This document shows, piece after piece, positions 24,660 through 33,369 of a DNA stretch of 64,000 nucleotides; positions within the stretch are counted from its first letter, which is position 1, and each line of letters begins with the position of its first letter. A program made the translations under genes and the position numbers. The notes beneath the pieces were generated by a model that had not been told where the DNA came from, did not search any database, and saw only the letters and a program-made list of their open reading frames with translations. The stretch is from Desulfurococcales archaeon (GTDB lineage Archaea > Thermoproteota > Thermoprotei_A > Sulfolobales > Acidilobaceae): positions 1-64,000 of the forward strand of contig WANR01000040.1 of NCBI GenBank assembly GCA_015521705.1, given 5' to 3'.

Positions 24660-25169
24660 ATGTGGGGTGCTTGGTTGTTGAGCGGGACTGTGACTCTTCG
24701 CGGCTGGCTGGCTGAACGGGTTAGGAGGGAGGCTGAGAGGCTGGGTGTTAGCGTTGAGGAGTACTTGGTGGAGCTACTTAGCCAGAGCCTAGACCCCAAG
24801 GACAGAGCAGTGGAGTACGTAAAGGCTGCAGGGGATTTACTGGAGGAGGCTCGGGTGGAGCTAGGGGAGGGTAATGTTAGGCAGGCGGCTGAGAAGCTCT
24901 GGGGCGCGGCGGCGCTGGCTGTTAAGGCCTACGCTTACTGGAGAGATGGGAAGCGCCTATCCAGCCATGGGGAGCTGTGGGAGTATAAGAGAAGGCTCGA
25001 GGAGGAGCTTGGAGAGTGGGTGCACGACTCCTGGGCAAGCGCTACCGAGATGCACGTCTGCTTCTACGAGGCCTGGTGCGCCGAGAGGGACGTAACTACG
25101 GCTCATAAGAGGATAGAGAGGCTGGTGAGGGAAGCAGCCTCATTGATAAAAAAGAGTAACCCAGACTAG
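24660..25169 (+). CDS. RHH-HEPN protein of the PaREP1 type
   Basis: 169 residues. Residues about 11-42 (a VTL strand, then two helices with ERLGVSVEEYL) look like a ribbon-helix-helix DNA-binding or dimer motif. Residues about 48-160 are helical and match the PaREP1/HEPN-like domain common in hyperthermophilic crenarchaea, with EKLWGAAALAVKAYA as the core helix. The classical HEPN R-x4-6-H RNase motif is not clear. Start is ATG 24660 behind GGAAAGG. HEPN proteins often pair with nucleotidyltransferases as toxin-antitoxin systems; none is adjacent here. Confidence 0.7.
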   Translation: MWGAWLLSGTVTLRGWLAERVRREAERLGVSVEEYLVELLSQSLDPKDRAVEYVKAAGDLLEEARVELGEGNVRQAAEKLWGAAALAVKAYAYWRDGKRLSSHGELWEYKRRLEEELGEWVHDSWASATEMHVCFYEAWCAERDVTTAHKRIERLVREAASLIKKSNPD

Positions 25170-25267
25170 GTCAGAGCAAACCGTCGATGTGGATAACCTA
25201 CAATATGCACTAGTCTCTGACTCCTGGTCTCTAGATTTGAGATAGCAGGCCCAGGTCATAAGACTCT

Positions 25268-25335
25268 CTCTAGGCATGATGAAGCTCATGGAGCCCAGCC
25301 GGGTATTGCTGCTTCGGTTAGCCCTGAGAATAGAG
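25268..25335 (+). ncRNA. Possible box C/D guide RNA
   Basis: ATGATGA (25276-25282, perfect box C) and CTGA (25324-25327, box D) are each three bases inside a 5-bp stem CTCTA/TAGAG (25268-25272 with 25331-25335). Internal D' and C' boxes are not convincing, so this is weak. It lies between the PaREP1-type gene and the broken queC. Confidence 0.2.
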
Positions 25336-25381
25336 TGCGGACTAATGGGGCATTGTCAGGTTCCGAGGAGAATGATAATCA

Positions 25382-26087
25382 GTGACTTGTAGCGCCACGG
25401 ATCCCAGGGCGGGGGTGCTGGCTGTGGGTGCCAGGGGTGTTGGGCCTGTAGTTGCTAGGCCATGCAGAGTCGTCGCTATAGCTAGTGGTGGCCCGGACAG
25501 CTTCGGCCATATGGTTAGATGGCTCGTGCGGGTGCATGATCCATGTACTAACACTCAATTACGGGCAGAGGGCTTCAAAGGAGGTTGACGTGGCGTTCAA
25601 GCTAGTATCGTTGCTGAAGGGTATGCTACCGTGCGAGGGTTGGGGGAGCATAGTTGAATACAAGCTTGTCGATCTGTCAACCCTGAAGAGCGTGTGGAGG
25701 GGGGCACAGCTCACAGACGAGTCGGTGAGGATCGAGGAGGAGTATGCTACGTCGGTAGTTGTCCCTGTCAGGAACGTTGTGGCGCTGAGCGTGGCGGTAG
25801 CTTACGCCTACACGCTGTCAGAGTTGTACCCGGGGGGATCAAGTTTACATTATCTACGGGGCACACTAGTGGGCAGCCTACTATATGAAACCTGGAGCTG
25901 CTACCTAAGCGGCGAGCACCACTGCGGTGCTTGCGAGAGCTGTAGGAATAGGCATAAAGCCTTCAGGGAAGCAGGGATCCCGGACTGCACAATCTACAAG
26001 GAGCCACCGGGGGATCCGTCGGAGTTAGAGCGGACTGGAGAGTACTACGTGCATAAGTGTTGCGTGGAAGAGTTCGTAAGCGGCTAG
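25382..26087 (+). pseudogene. queC: Decayed queC (7-cyano-7-deazaguanine synthase)
   Basis: Pieces of one crenarchaeal QueC lie in different frames. The ATP-loop SGGPDS and MVRWLV are in the frame opening at 25382. LTLNYGQRASKEV, QLTDESV and VPVRNVVALS lie in the next frame from about 25533, so one base is extra or missing near 25525-25535. A second shift near 25840 exposes VYIIYGAH in another frame. About 50 residues are then missing before ETWSCYLSGEHHCGACESC, the zinc-cysteine end. The intact enzyme makes preQ0 for tRNA archaeosine. Two shifts plus a deletion point to a true pseudogene rather than one sequencing error. Confidence 0.8.
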
Positions 26088-26147
26088 ACCTGAAGCTGGA
26101 GGGGATCCCGTTCGAGAGTGGCAGCTAGGATTACTTTTATGGGTGGG

Positions 26148-28169
26148 CTATTTGAGGAGGCTAGCGTTAATGGCTACTATCACAGTGCTCATTGACATGA
26201 ATAGCGCTCCCAGGGCTGGAGGTAGTAGGAAGCCTATAGTGTATAGGGCTCCAGCCGCCGCTGGTATGGCGAACGCGTTGTACGCGGTCGCCCATACCAG
26301 GTTTTGCCTCATCTTGCTGTATGTCTTCTTTGATAGCTCTACTAGCTTGGGGACGTCTCGCGGATCGTTTTTCACTAGTACCACGTCAGCCGACTCTATA
26401 GCTATGTCTGTCCCAGCACCTATAGCTATCCCCACGTCGGCCGCCATCAGTGCTGGCGCATCGTTGACTCCATCGCCAACCATCGCGGTCACGTAGCCCT
26501 TAGCCTTAACGTCTTCTATTACAGCAGCCTTCTCGTGTGGCAATACCTCTGCGTAAAAGTCGTCTATGCCAAGCTCCCTGGCAACCCTTGCTGCTACGTG
26601 CCTGTTATCTCCTGTAAGCATGAATACCTTAATGCCCATCTCTTTAAGTCTAGCAACTGCCTCGCGGGACTCCTCCCTGATAACGTCCGAGAGGGCTATG
26701 GCTGCTACCGGCCTGCCGTCTAGCATGACGAAGACCACAGTCTTACCCTCCCCGAGTACTCCGCCAACCTCCTCTAGGGTTCTTGGAGATCTCTCAGCAA
26801 CATATCCAGGGCTTACTACCATCGCCTTTAACCCGTCGACGCGGCCCTCGACACCTATGCCGGGAAGCGCGCGGAACTCTTCTACTCGTGCAGGCTTCAC
26901 CCCTCTCTTCTCAGCGTATTCTAGGATGCCCTTAGCTATGGGATGCTCGCTTCCCTGCTCCAGTGATGCAGCGATCCGGAGAACCTCTTCTTCGCCCAAT
27001 CTCTTGTCAATAACTATGACGGATTCAACTCCGAGCTCTCCCTTAGTCAGCGTGCCCGTCTTGTCGAAGACCACGGCACTCAAATCCTTGGCCCTCTCAA
27101 AGGCCCTGCGATTCCTCACCAGGATCCCATTGCTAGCAGATATGGCTGACGACCTGGCCACGACTAGGGGGACTGCGAGGCCCAAGGCGTGGGGGCACGC
27201 TATAACCATGACCGTGACGGCTCTTTCGAGGGCGAATACTGTATCAAACCCTAGAGCTAGCCATATAGCAAAGGTTGCAGAGCCCGCTCCAAGAGCTATC
27301 AATGTCAGCCACTTGGCAGCCCTGTTAGCGAGATCCTGGGCTCTAGACCTGCTACGCTGTATTTGCTGCACAAGCTCTATGACCTGGGACAGGTAGGTGT
27401 CCCTGCCCACACCCTTGGCTCTCACCTTTATAGAGCCGTCGAGGTTTATGGTCCCAGCTATAACCTCGTCTCCCGGCTTCTTATATACAGGCTTTGACTC
27501 ACCCGTTATCATAGACTCGTCAACACTAGTCATGCCATCAACAATGACTCCATCCACTGGAACCCTCTCGCCTGGCTTGACTAACACCAGGTCTCCGGGC
27601 TTAACCTCGGAGACGTGAACATCCACATAGCCTCCGTTCTTAACGAGGTGGGCTGTAGTGGGCAGGGCTTCGACCAGTTTCTCCAGGGCCCTGGAAGCTC
27701 CTAGGATGCTCTTCATTTCGACCCAGTGGCCGAGAAGCATAACCACTATCAGCGTAGCTAGCTCCCAGAAGAAGGTCCTGCCAGGTATGAAGAAGGCGAC
27801 GGCAGTACTGTAGAAGTAGGCAACAGAGATAGCTATACCGACAAGCGTCATCATGCCGGGCTCTCTACGCCTAATCTCACCAATTAGGCCTACAAGGAAA
27901 GGCCTGCCACCATAGAAGTACACTATAGTAGATAAGAGCCACAACAAAACAATACTACCTGGAAAACGAAGCGAGTAGTCAAGAAAACCCTGCACCTCTG
28001 GAGATAATGCGAGAATAGGCACTGTAAGCAGTAACGATACAAGGAAGCGGCGCTTATACTCCTCAGTCATTGCCCGGTGGTGCTCCCCCGGACTCGCTAG
28101 ATGGACCCTATGGCCGTGAGACCCACGTCTCTTCTCGTGGCGGCCTTCATGGCCGTGGTGGTGAGACAA
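26148..28169 (-). CDS. copB: Copper-exporting P1B-3 ATPase (CopB type)
   Basis: 673 residues. The N-terminus is His-rich (about 1-32, runs of His with Gly/Arg) in place of a CxxC domain. Eight membrane helices follow. Transport motif CPH is near 323, the actuator TGES near 215, phosphorylation motif DKTGTLT near 369, and GDGVNDAP near 590. The last helix has MSMST, the MSxST signature of the P1B-3 subgroup, which exports Cu(I) or Cu(II). In a cell with two copper oxidases and blue-copper proteins it probably sets cytoplasmic copper. It stands alone, convergent with the queC relic. Confidence 0.93.
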   Translation of the reverse strand: MSHHHGHEGRHEKRRGSHGHRVHLASPGEHHRAMTEEYKRRFLVSLLLTVPILALSPEVQGFLDYSLRFPGSIVLLWLLSTIVYFYGGRPFLVGLIGEIRRREPGMMTLVGIAISVAYFYSTAVAFFIPGRTFFWELATLIVVMLLGHWVEMKSILGASRALEKLVEALPTTAHLVKNGGYVDVHVSEVKPGDLVLVKPGERVPVDGVIVDGMTSVDESMITGESKPVYKKPGDEVIAGTINLDGSIKVRAKGVGRDTYLSQVIELVQQIQRSRSRAQDLANRAAKWLTLIALGAGSATFAIWLALGFDTVFALERAVTVMVIACPHALGLAVPLVVARSSAISASNGILVRNRRAFERAKDLSAVVFDKTGTLTKGELGVESVIVIDKRLGEEEVLRIAASLEQGSEHPIAKGILEYAEKRGVKPARVEEFRALPGIGVEGRVDGLKAMVVSPGYVAERSPRTLEEVGGVLGEGKTVVFVMLDGRPVAAIALSDVIREESREAVARLKEMGIKVFMLTGDNRHVAARVARELGIDDFYAEVLPHEKAAVIEDVKAKGYVTAMVGDGVNDAPALMAADVGIAIGAGTDIAIESADVVLVKNDPRDVPKLVELSKKTYSKMRQNLVWATAYNAFAIPAAAGALYTIGFLLPPALGALFMSMSTVIVAINASLLK

Positions 28170-28286
28170 AGAGCCTATGCACCTGTTAGTCCCTGAGAGG
28201 TCTAGTCCTTATAAATGCCGAGCCTCAATAGTGAGCGCCGGGGGCTCAGTGCAACTCGTCCTCTCCTGCTAACATGTTGAAGAAGC

Positions 28287-29027
28287 TTACGATGTTTTGA
28301 AGAACTCGCTAAACATGCTTGTCTCCAGCTTTTCATACCTCTCCAGGCTCCCCACATCGTACCATGGGCCCTTGTATGTGTAGGCTTTGACCTTCATGTT
28401 TTGGCTTATCAGCCATGGAATGAGATCCCCCATTATGTCTAGCTCCCTGCCTAGAGACTTTTCTACCAGTCCTAGAGTCTCTGGGTCTAAAGCTAGGATT
28501 CCTATGGTGGCGTTCACTTCAAGCCAGGGCTTCTCTTTGAGCTCTTTGATGTAGCCAGATTTGTCGACTTGAGCTATGCCTACTGGCACCTGATACTTGT
28601 CCGTGACTACTACAGTGGCGTGGGCCCCTTCTTCTAAATGGGTATATGCCAGATCCCCCACGTTTACCAGCGATATAATGTCGCCGTACCAGACTAGTAA
28701 AACGTCATAGTTTGCTAGAAGCCCGCCGGCCCAGGCCTTTAGTAAAGCTCCACCGGTACCCTTGTATCCCCCACCGTCCACGCTGTACTCGATCCTTACG
28801 CCCAGCCTGGAACCATCTCCTAGATAGTTTGCCAGCTGCCTCCACCTGTAACCTACAAGGAGGATGAAATCTTGTATCCCGTGCCTGGAGATCCACCTTA
28901 TAATGTACTCTATAAGAGGCTTCTCTTCGGGTCCTAGGGGTATCATCGGTTTGGGTATTATATCTGTGTACGGCCTAAACCTCCTACCTTCTCCCCCTGC
29001 CAGGATGACGGCCCCGATCCTAGCCAT
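28287..29027 (-). CDS. Sugar-phosphate nucleotidyltransferase
   Basis: 246 residues, single GT-A-like nucleotidyltransferase domain. The signature AVILAGGEGRRFRPYT is at 6-21 with IPKPMIPL after it; the metal Asp lies in YGDI near 115 and the C-terminal WYDVGS near 222. Such enzymes make UDP-, dTDP- or GDP-sugars from sugar 1-phosphates. There is no left-handed beta-helix acyltransferase domain. Without a glycan cluster nearby the sugar cannot be named. Confidence 0.85.
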   Translation of the reverse strand: MARIGAVILAGGEGRRFRPYTDIIPKPMIPLGPEEKPLIEYIIRWISRHGIQDFILLVGYRWRQLANYLGDGSRLGVRIEYSVDGGGYKGTGGALLKAWAGGLLANYDVLLVWYGDIISLVNVGDLAYTHLEEGAHATVVVTDKYQVPVGIAQVDKSGYIKELKEKPWLEVNATIGILALDPETLGLVEKSLGRELDIMGDLIPWLISQNMKVKAYTYKGPWYDVGSLERYEKLETSMFSEFFKTS

Positions 29028-29330
29028 GACTTTGTCTAGCCCTCCTCAGGGTCTATGCATTACCTCTGCATGGGATATATGTATTGCGTTATTAGAGTGG
29101 GCCAAGCCTCTGAGCCATTGGAGGGCTAGGGTGAGGAAAAAATTGTTTTAGGACATATATACCCTCCGTATATATCTCCACCTTATAATACATTTATTTA
29201 TATTTTAAAACGTTTGTTCCCAGTTCTATACTTATAATAGTATGTAATCTCGTTTCAGATAAGATTTCCCTTTTATCACACAATTCAATATGTTTAAAAC
29301 CCTCACAATAGTATAGTTATATATGAAAGG
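29028..29330 (+). promoter_or_regulatory. AT-rich control region of the A-type oxidase operon
   Basis: Much more AT-rich than its surroundings. It holds a perfect inverted repeat, ATATATAC (29155-29162) and GTATATAT (29168-29175), spaced by CCTCC. Several TATA-like tracts follow; GTTTAAAA at 29292-29299 predicts a start near 29321, ten bases before the GTG. GTTATATAT at 29316-29324 is an alternative that would start transcription near GTG 29340. A minus-strand ACATATATCCC near 29073-29083 could serve the nucleotidyltransferase gene. Confidence 0.5.
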
Positions 29331-29954
29331 GTGAGTGCGGTGAAAGCCCCTCAACACTCACCCAGCGGCTCCAGCCTCAGAAGAGGATCCTACCTCGCAG
29401 GGCTCATAGTCGTCGCCACCATACTCTTCGCGTTCGCCGCCGTCGCTTTCAGCTACTTCGTCGTCTTCGGCTCGACCAAGTTCCAGACGCTCCCCGAGGG
29501 AGTATACATCGTGAGGTTGTCAGAGTACGAGATCAGCTCAGAGCCCGAGCCGATAATAGTTAAGGCGGGCGAGCCTGTGATACTGCAAATAGTCAACGAG
29601 GGCACCGTAGAGCACGAGCTAATGTTCGTCGCCGACCTAGGCATGATGGCGAACATGATAAAAACCAACGCCATGAAGCTGGCAGAGCAAAACCCTGATC
29701 TCAGCGAAGAAGACATTATAGCCATGATCGATGAAATACACGACGAGATGATAGAGAACATGATGAAAGCGTTCCAGGGCAAGGTTGATGGCGATCTAAT
29801 GATAGAGCTGGAGCCAGGCGAGAGGAAAACCGTGACATACACGTTCTATCAGCCCGGCGTCTACACGATAGCGTGCTTCGAGCTAGAAGGAACGTTCCCG
29901 TCGCCGCACGCGGAGAACGGCATGTTCAACCAGGTCATAGTGGTTCAGGGGTGA
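29331..29954 (+). CDS. Membrane-tethered blue-copper protein with acidic Met-rich insert
   Basis: 207 residues. A signal anchor at about 20-45 is followed by a cupredoxin fold. Type 1 copper ligands read as His95 (VEHE), Cys182 (ACFE), His193 and Met198. Between the first and second ligand regions, residues about 104-152 form an inserted helical segment rich in Met, Asp and Glu (nine Met), unusual for a plastocyanin-like protein. It probably passes electrons to CuA of the next gene product. First gene of the oxidase operon; GTG 29331 or GTG 29340. Confidence 0.8.
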   Translation: MSAVKAPQHSPSGSSLRRGSYLAGLIVVATILFAFAAVAFSYFVVFGSTKFQTLPEGVYIVRLSEYEISSEPEPIIVKAGEPVILQIVNEGTVEHELMFVADLGMMANMIKTNAMKLAEQNPDLSEEDIIAMIDEIHDEMIENMMKAFQGKVDGDLMIELEPGERKTVTYTFYQPGVYTIACFELEGTFPSPHAENGMFNQVIVVQG

Positions 29955-29963
29955 TAAAGCAAA

Positions 29964-30686
29964 ATGTTCCACTATCCCTTCGATCCCAGCTCTTTAGCTG
30001 AGACCGCCAGGATCTGGTGGAACCTCTATGGGTACTACCTTCTACTAGCCATAGTTATAGGCACGGCAGTAATGACCCTACTAGTAGCTATACCCCTGGC
30101 CTACAGGTACAAGCCAGGAAGCCATAACCCCAACGCGAAGGACGAGATCAAACCTGGCGAGATACCTAGCGAGAGGGGTAGGACTGCTGGTGTCCTGCTA
30201 ATAGCAGTCCTCCTCCTAGGCGTCTTCTTCGGGCTACTAACACAGAGCCTGGAGGCCACTAAAGAGTTCAAGAAGATCGAGTTGAACGGCGAGATACCAG
30301 ACGATGCTCTTGTGATCCAGGTTATAGGGTTCCAGTGGGGATGGACGTTCAGGTACCCCAACGGGGTTGAGACAGATGTTCTCATAATCCCCGTAAACAG
30401 GATGGTAGTGTTCAACGTGACCAGCGAGGACGTGTTCCACGCATTCTCGATACAGGACTTGAGAGTCAAGATCGACGCAATACCAGGAAAATATAACATA
30501 GCGTGGACCAAGGCCTACCAGCCAGGCATCTATAGGGTGCAATGCTACGAGCTCTGCGGCGTGGGCCATGCAGAAATGATAACCAAGGTGATGGTAGTCA
30601 CAGAGGACGTCTTCGACTTCTGGTACAACTCGCAAGGAGCAACATTAGAAGAGGCCATGGAAGAAGCAGCCCATACTGAGGGTTAG
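29964..30686 (+). CDS. coxB: A-type cytochrome oxidase subunit II (CuA)
   Basis: 240 residues. Two membrane helices (about 22-46 and 74-93) and an extracellular CuA domain with His159, Cys194, Cys198, His202 and Met205. The conserved aromatic cluster QWGW is at 124-127. Two helices and the position before a fused subunit I/III are as in crenarchaeal aa3-type oxidases. Confidence 0.96.
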   Translation: MFHYPFDPSSLAETARIWWNLYGYYLLLAIVIGTAVMTLLVAIPLAYRYKPGSHNPNAKDEIKPGEIPSERGRTAGVLLIAVLLLGVFFGLLTQSLEATKEFKKIELNGEIPDDALVIQVIGFQWGWTFRYPNGVETDVLIIPVNRMVVFNVTSEDVFHAFSIQDLRVKIDAIPGKYNIAWTKAYQPGIYRVQCYELCGVGHAEMITKVMVVTEDVFDFWYNSQGATLEEAMEEAAHTEG

Positions 30687-30699
30687 GAGGTGAGAAGAA

Positions 30700-33060
30700 A
30701 TGGCCGAGACAAGTAGCCTCAAAAGGTGGCTGATGACTACTAACCACAAGGACGTGGGCATACTATACCTAGTGACCTCCCTGTACTTCTTCATAGTAGC
30801 CGGGAGCCTGGCCCTACTAATGAGGCTACAGCTAGCTGTCCCAGAGAACAACTTCTTGACGGCTGCCAACTACAACGCTGCAGTCACCAACCATGGACTA
30901 TTAATGGTGTTCTGGTTCCTTTCACCGCTGGGCTTCGCCTTTGCCAACTACTTCGTGCCCATACAGATCGGAGCCAAAGACATGGCCTTCCCCAGGCTGA
31001 ACGCCCTAAGCTACTGGCTCCTACTCTTCGGCGGCCTGCTAGTACTAGCAGGCTTCTTCATGCCAGGAGGCACCGCAGACTTCGGGTGGACGGTCTACGC
31101 GCCTCTGAACACCGACGAATTCACGCCCAATCCTGGAGCTAACCTGGTGGCTTTCGGCCTGCTAATGCTGGTAGCCTCAGTAACTGTCGGGACAGTAAAC
31201 TTCGTGACGACCATAGCTCTCCTGAGGGCTAAGGGGTACAGGTACACTCAGCTGCCCATGTTCACCATAGGCATACTGATAACAGTTCTACTAATGCTCT
31301 GGGCCTTCCCATCGCTACAGGCAGGCCTAGTCATCCTGGGTGCCGATAGGCTTCTCGATGCCCAGGTGTTCTCGGCCCCAGAGGGAGGGGCAATCCTGTG
31401 GGACCACCTCTTCTGGTTCTTCGGCCACCCAGAGGTCTACATTGTCTTGATACCAGCGCTGGGCGCGGTGCTCGACATAATACCTGTATTCTCTAGGAAG
31501 CCGCTGTACGCCAGGAAGACTATCATAATATCGCTTATCGTCGCGGGCATACTGAGCTACATGGTGTACGCACACCACATGTTCATGACCGGTGTACCAA
31601 CGTTCTACCTGGAGATCCACAGCCTCACAACTGAAGCCATATCCGTCCCCTTCGGCGTCATAACGATACTAGCCATAGCCACGATGATCGGGGGGGCTAT
31701 CAGGCTGTCAACGCCGATGCTATTCGCTCTCGGCTCAATAGCCGTATTCATCATAGGTGGCATAACTGGAGTGTTCAACTCGTCCATGGTTCTGGACACG
31801 GCTAACAGGGGTACCTACTGGATCGTGGGCCACTTCCACTACGTCATGGTAGGAGCCGCCCTCTTCGGACTATTCGGCGCCTTCTACTACTGGTTCCCTA
31901 AGATGACTGGCAGAATGTACAACGAGTCCCTTGGAAGGCTCCACTTCATCATATCATTCATAGGCTTCAACCTACTCTACTTCCCGATGTTCCTACTGAT
32001 AGACATGCCCAGGAGGGTATTCACGTACCCCGAGTGGACTGGCTGGGGCCCATTGAACTTCATAGCCTCTGTAGGAGCATTCATATTCGGGCTCTCACAC
32101 CTAATAATGTTCGCCAACTTCCTCTACAGCATGAAGAAGGGACCGCTTGCCGACAACAACCCATGGGGCTCCTGGACGTACGAGTGGCTCATAGACTCTC
32201 CACCCTCAGAGTTCAACTTCGACGGGATACCGATAGTCTCTGGCAATAAGCTATCAATAGCGATGGCTAACGGCGCCTCTCACTCGCACCACGAGGGCGA
32301 CCACTACAGTATATGGCCATTCGCAATATCCGCAGGGCCCTTCCTGGCACTACTAGGACTAGGCATGATGGTGGCTGGTGTCAGCGGTGGAGTCCCGCTG
32401 CTGGCGCTCGGAGTAATAGTGTCCCTCGTAGCCGTAATTGGGTGGGCTAGGGAAGACTACAAGGAGAAGTTCCACGACCTGGAACCCCTAGAAGTGAAGG
32501 AGACATGGCCATTCCAGGGTATCAGCAAGTACAAGCTAGGAATGTGGGTGTTCCTCTTCGGCGACGCAGTATTCTTCGCCGGGCTACTAGGCAGTAACTT
32601 CTTCGTACGAGCCAATAACCCGCTACTCCCATCAGGGCCCGAGGTGAAGAACCTGATAGTGGGGGCCCTCTCAACGATCGTCATGATAATGGCTGCCCTC
32701 GGAGTCTACATCGCCGCTAAGGCTGCAAGGCTAGGTAACTCGCGCATGGCACTCCAAGGTCTAGGCATGGGCCTGGTCCTGGGCATCTCGTTCGTAATAA
32801 TATCGGCTCTAGACTGGATACAGACGTTTAGCCAAGGCTTCACACTAGAGAACCCGGCCATAGCCACGGGCTTCATAGCAGTATTCTCGCACCTGCTACA
32901 CCTAGGCGCTGGCTTCATACCGCTAATATACTTCATGATCAAGATAGCAGCAAAGGGCATAAGGGGCGCGATGCCAGATGCTATGGACGCTCTCTCGCTA
33001 TACTGGAGCTTCCTGGCACTAGTGAGCATAGGCATCTACGCGGTGCTCTACCTGTTCTAG
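30700..33060 (+). CDS. coxA: A-type cytochrome oxidase, fused subunits I and III
   Basis: 786 residues. Residues about 1-520 are subunit I: low-spin haem His65 (NHG), CuB His in GHPEVY near 242 with the crosslinking Tyr, His-His near 292-293 and HFHY near 378-380. A His-rich loop (about 527-534) links to a subunit III-like part (about 600-786) with five helices. The I-III fusion is known from Aeropyrum (aoxB), Sulfolobus SoxM and some bacteria. It should reduce oxygen to water and pump protons. Confidence 0.96.
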   Translation: MAETSSLKRWLMTTNHKDVGILYLVTSLYFFIVAGSLALLMRLQLAVPENNFLTAANYNAAVTNHGLLMVFWFLSPLGFAFANYFVPIQIGAKDMAFPRLNALSYWLLLFGGLLVLAGFFMPGGTADFGWTVYAPLNTDEFTPNPGANLVAFGLLMLVASVTVGTVNFVTTIALLRAKGYRYTQLPMFTIGILITVLLMLWAFPSLQAGLVILGADRLLDAQVFSAPEGGAILWDHLFWFFGHPEVYIVLIPALGAVLDIIPVFSRKPLYARKTIIISLIVAGILSYMVYAHHMFMTGVPTFYLEIHSLTTEAISVPFGVITILAIATMIGGAIRLSTPMLFALGSIAVFIIGGITGVFNSSMVLDTANRGTYWIVGHFHYVMVGAALFGLFGAFYYWFPKMTGRMYNESLGRLHFIISFIGFNLLYFPMFLLIDMPRRVFTYPEWTGWGPLNFIASVGAFIFGLSHLIMFANFLYSMKKGPLADNNPWGSWTYEWLIDSPPSEFNFDGIPIVSGNKLSIAMANGASHSHHEGDHYSIWPFAISAGPFLALLGLGMMVAGVSGGVPLLALGVIVSLVAVIGWAREDYKEKFHDLEPLEVKETWPFQGISKYKLGMWVFLFGDAVFFAGLLGSNFFVRANNPLLPSGPEVKNLIVGALSTIVMIMAALGVYIAAKAARLGNSRMALQGLGMGLVLGISFVIISALDWIQTFSQGFTLENPAIATGFIAVFSHLLHLGAGFIPLIYFMIKIAAKGIRGAMPDAMDALSLYWSFLALVSIGIYAVLYLF

Positions 33061-33071
33061 GGGTGGCCAAG

Positions 33072-33362
33072 ATGCCTGAAGAAGGAAAGGGAAATGTTAA
33101 CCCGGTTCTGGAGCAGAGGAAGATAGCTTATGCAACAGTGGCAGCCCTGCTGGCATCAGCACTAATACTAGTAGCCCCCATTCTCATAGCCACGGGAGCC
33201 TCGGTAACTACTTCCCTAATACTAGTACTAGCTCTAGCCATATTCCTCGTGAGCGCCTTCATGATGGAGCTAGCATGGGACTCCTGGGGGCTAAAATTCG
33301 GAGCCATACTGACAGCCCTAGTAGTGGTATGGATGATACTAAACCTAAACTACGGGCGGTGA
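33072..33362 (+). CDS. Small oxidase subunit (subunit IV-like), three TM helices
   Basis: 96 residues from ATG 33072, six bases after GGGGTGG; GTG 33063 is possible. A charged N-terminus is followed by three hydrophobic helices (about 20-42, 46-68 and 73-94). Its place directly after the fused subunit I/III and its size match the small fourth subunit in A-type oxidase operons. Confidence 0.7.
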   Translation: MPEEGKGNVNPVLEQRKIAYATVAALLASALILVAPILIATGASVTTSLILVLALAIFLVSAFMMELAWDSWGLKFGAILTALVVVWMILNLNYGR

Positions 33363-33369
33363 ACAAGAA

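Noticed and set aside
25170-25381. Amidotransferase domain of a GAT-QueC fusion upstream of queC
   Set aside because: The frame is closed by stops just before 25382 and no amidotransferase motif appears in any frame.
26566-27396. 276-codon plus-strand frame opposite copB
   Set aside because: Antisense shadow of the ATPase; Ser/Thr/Pro-rich composition is an artefact of the opposite strand.
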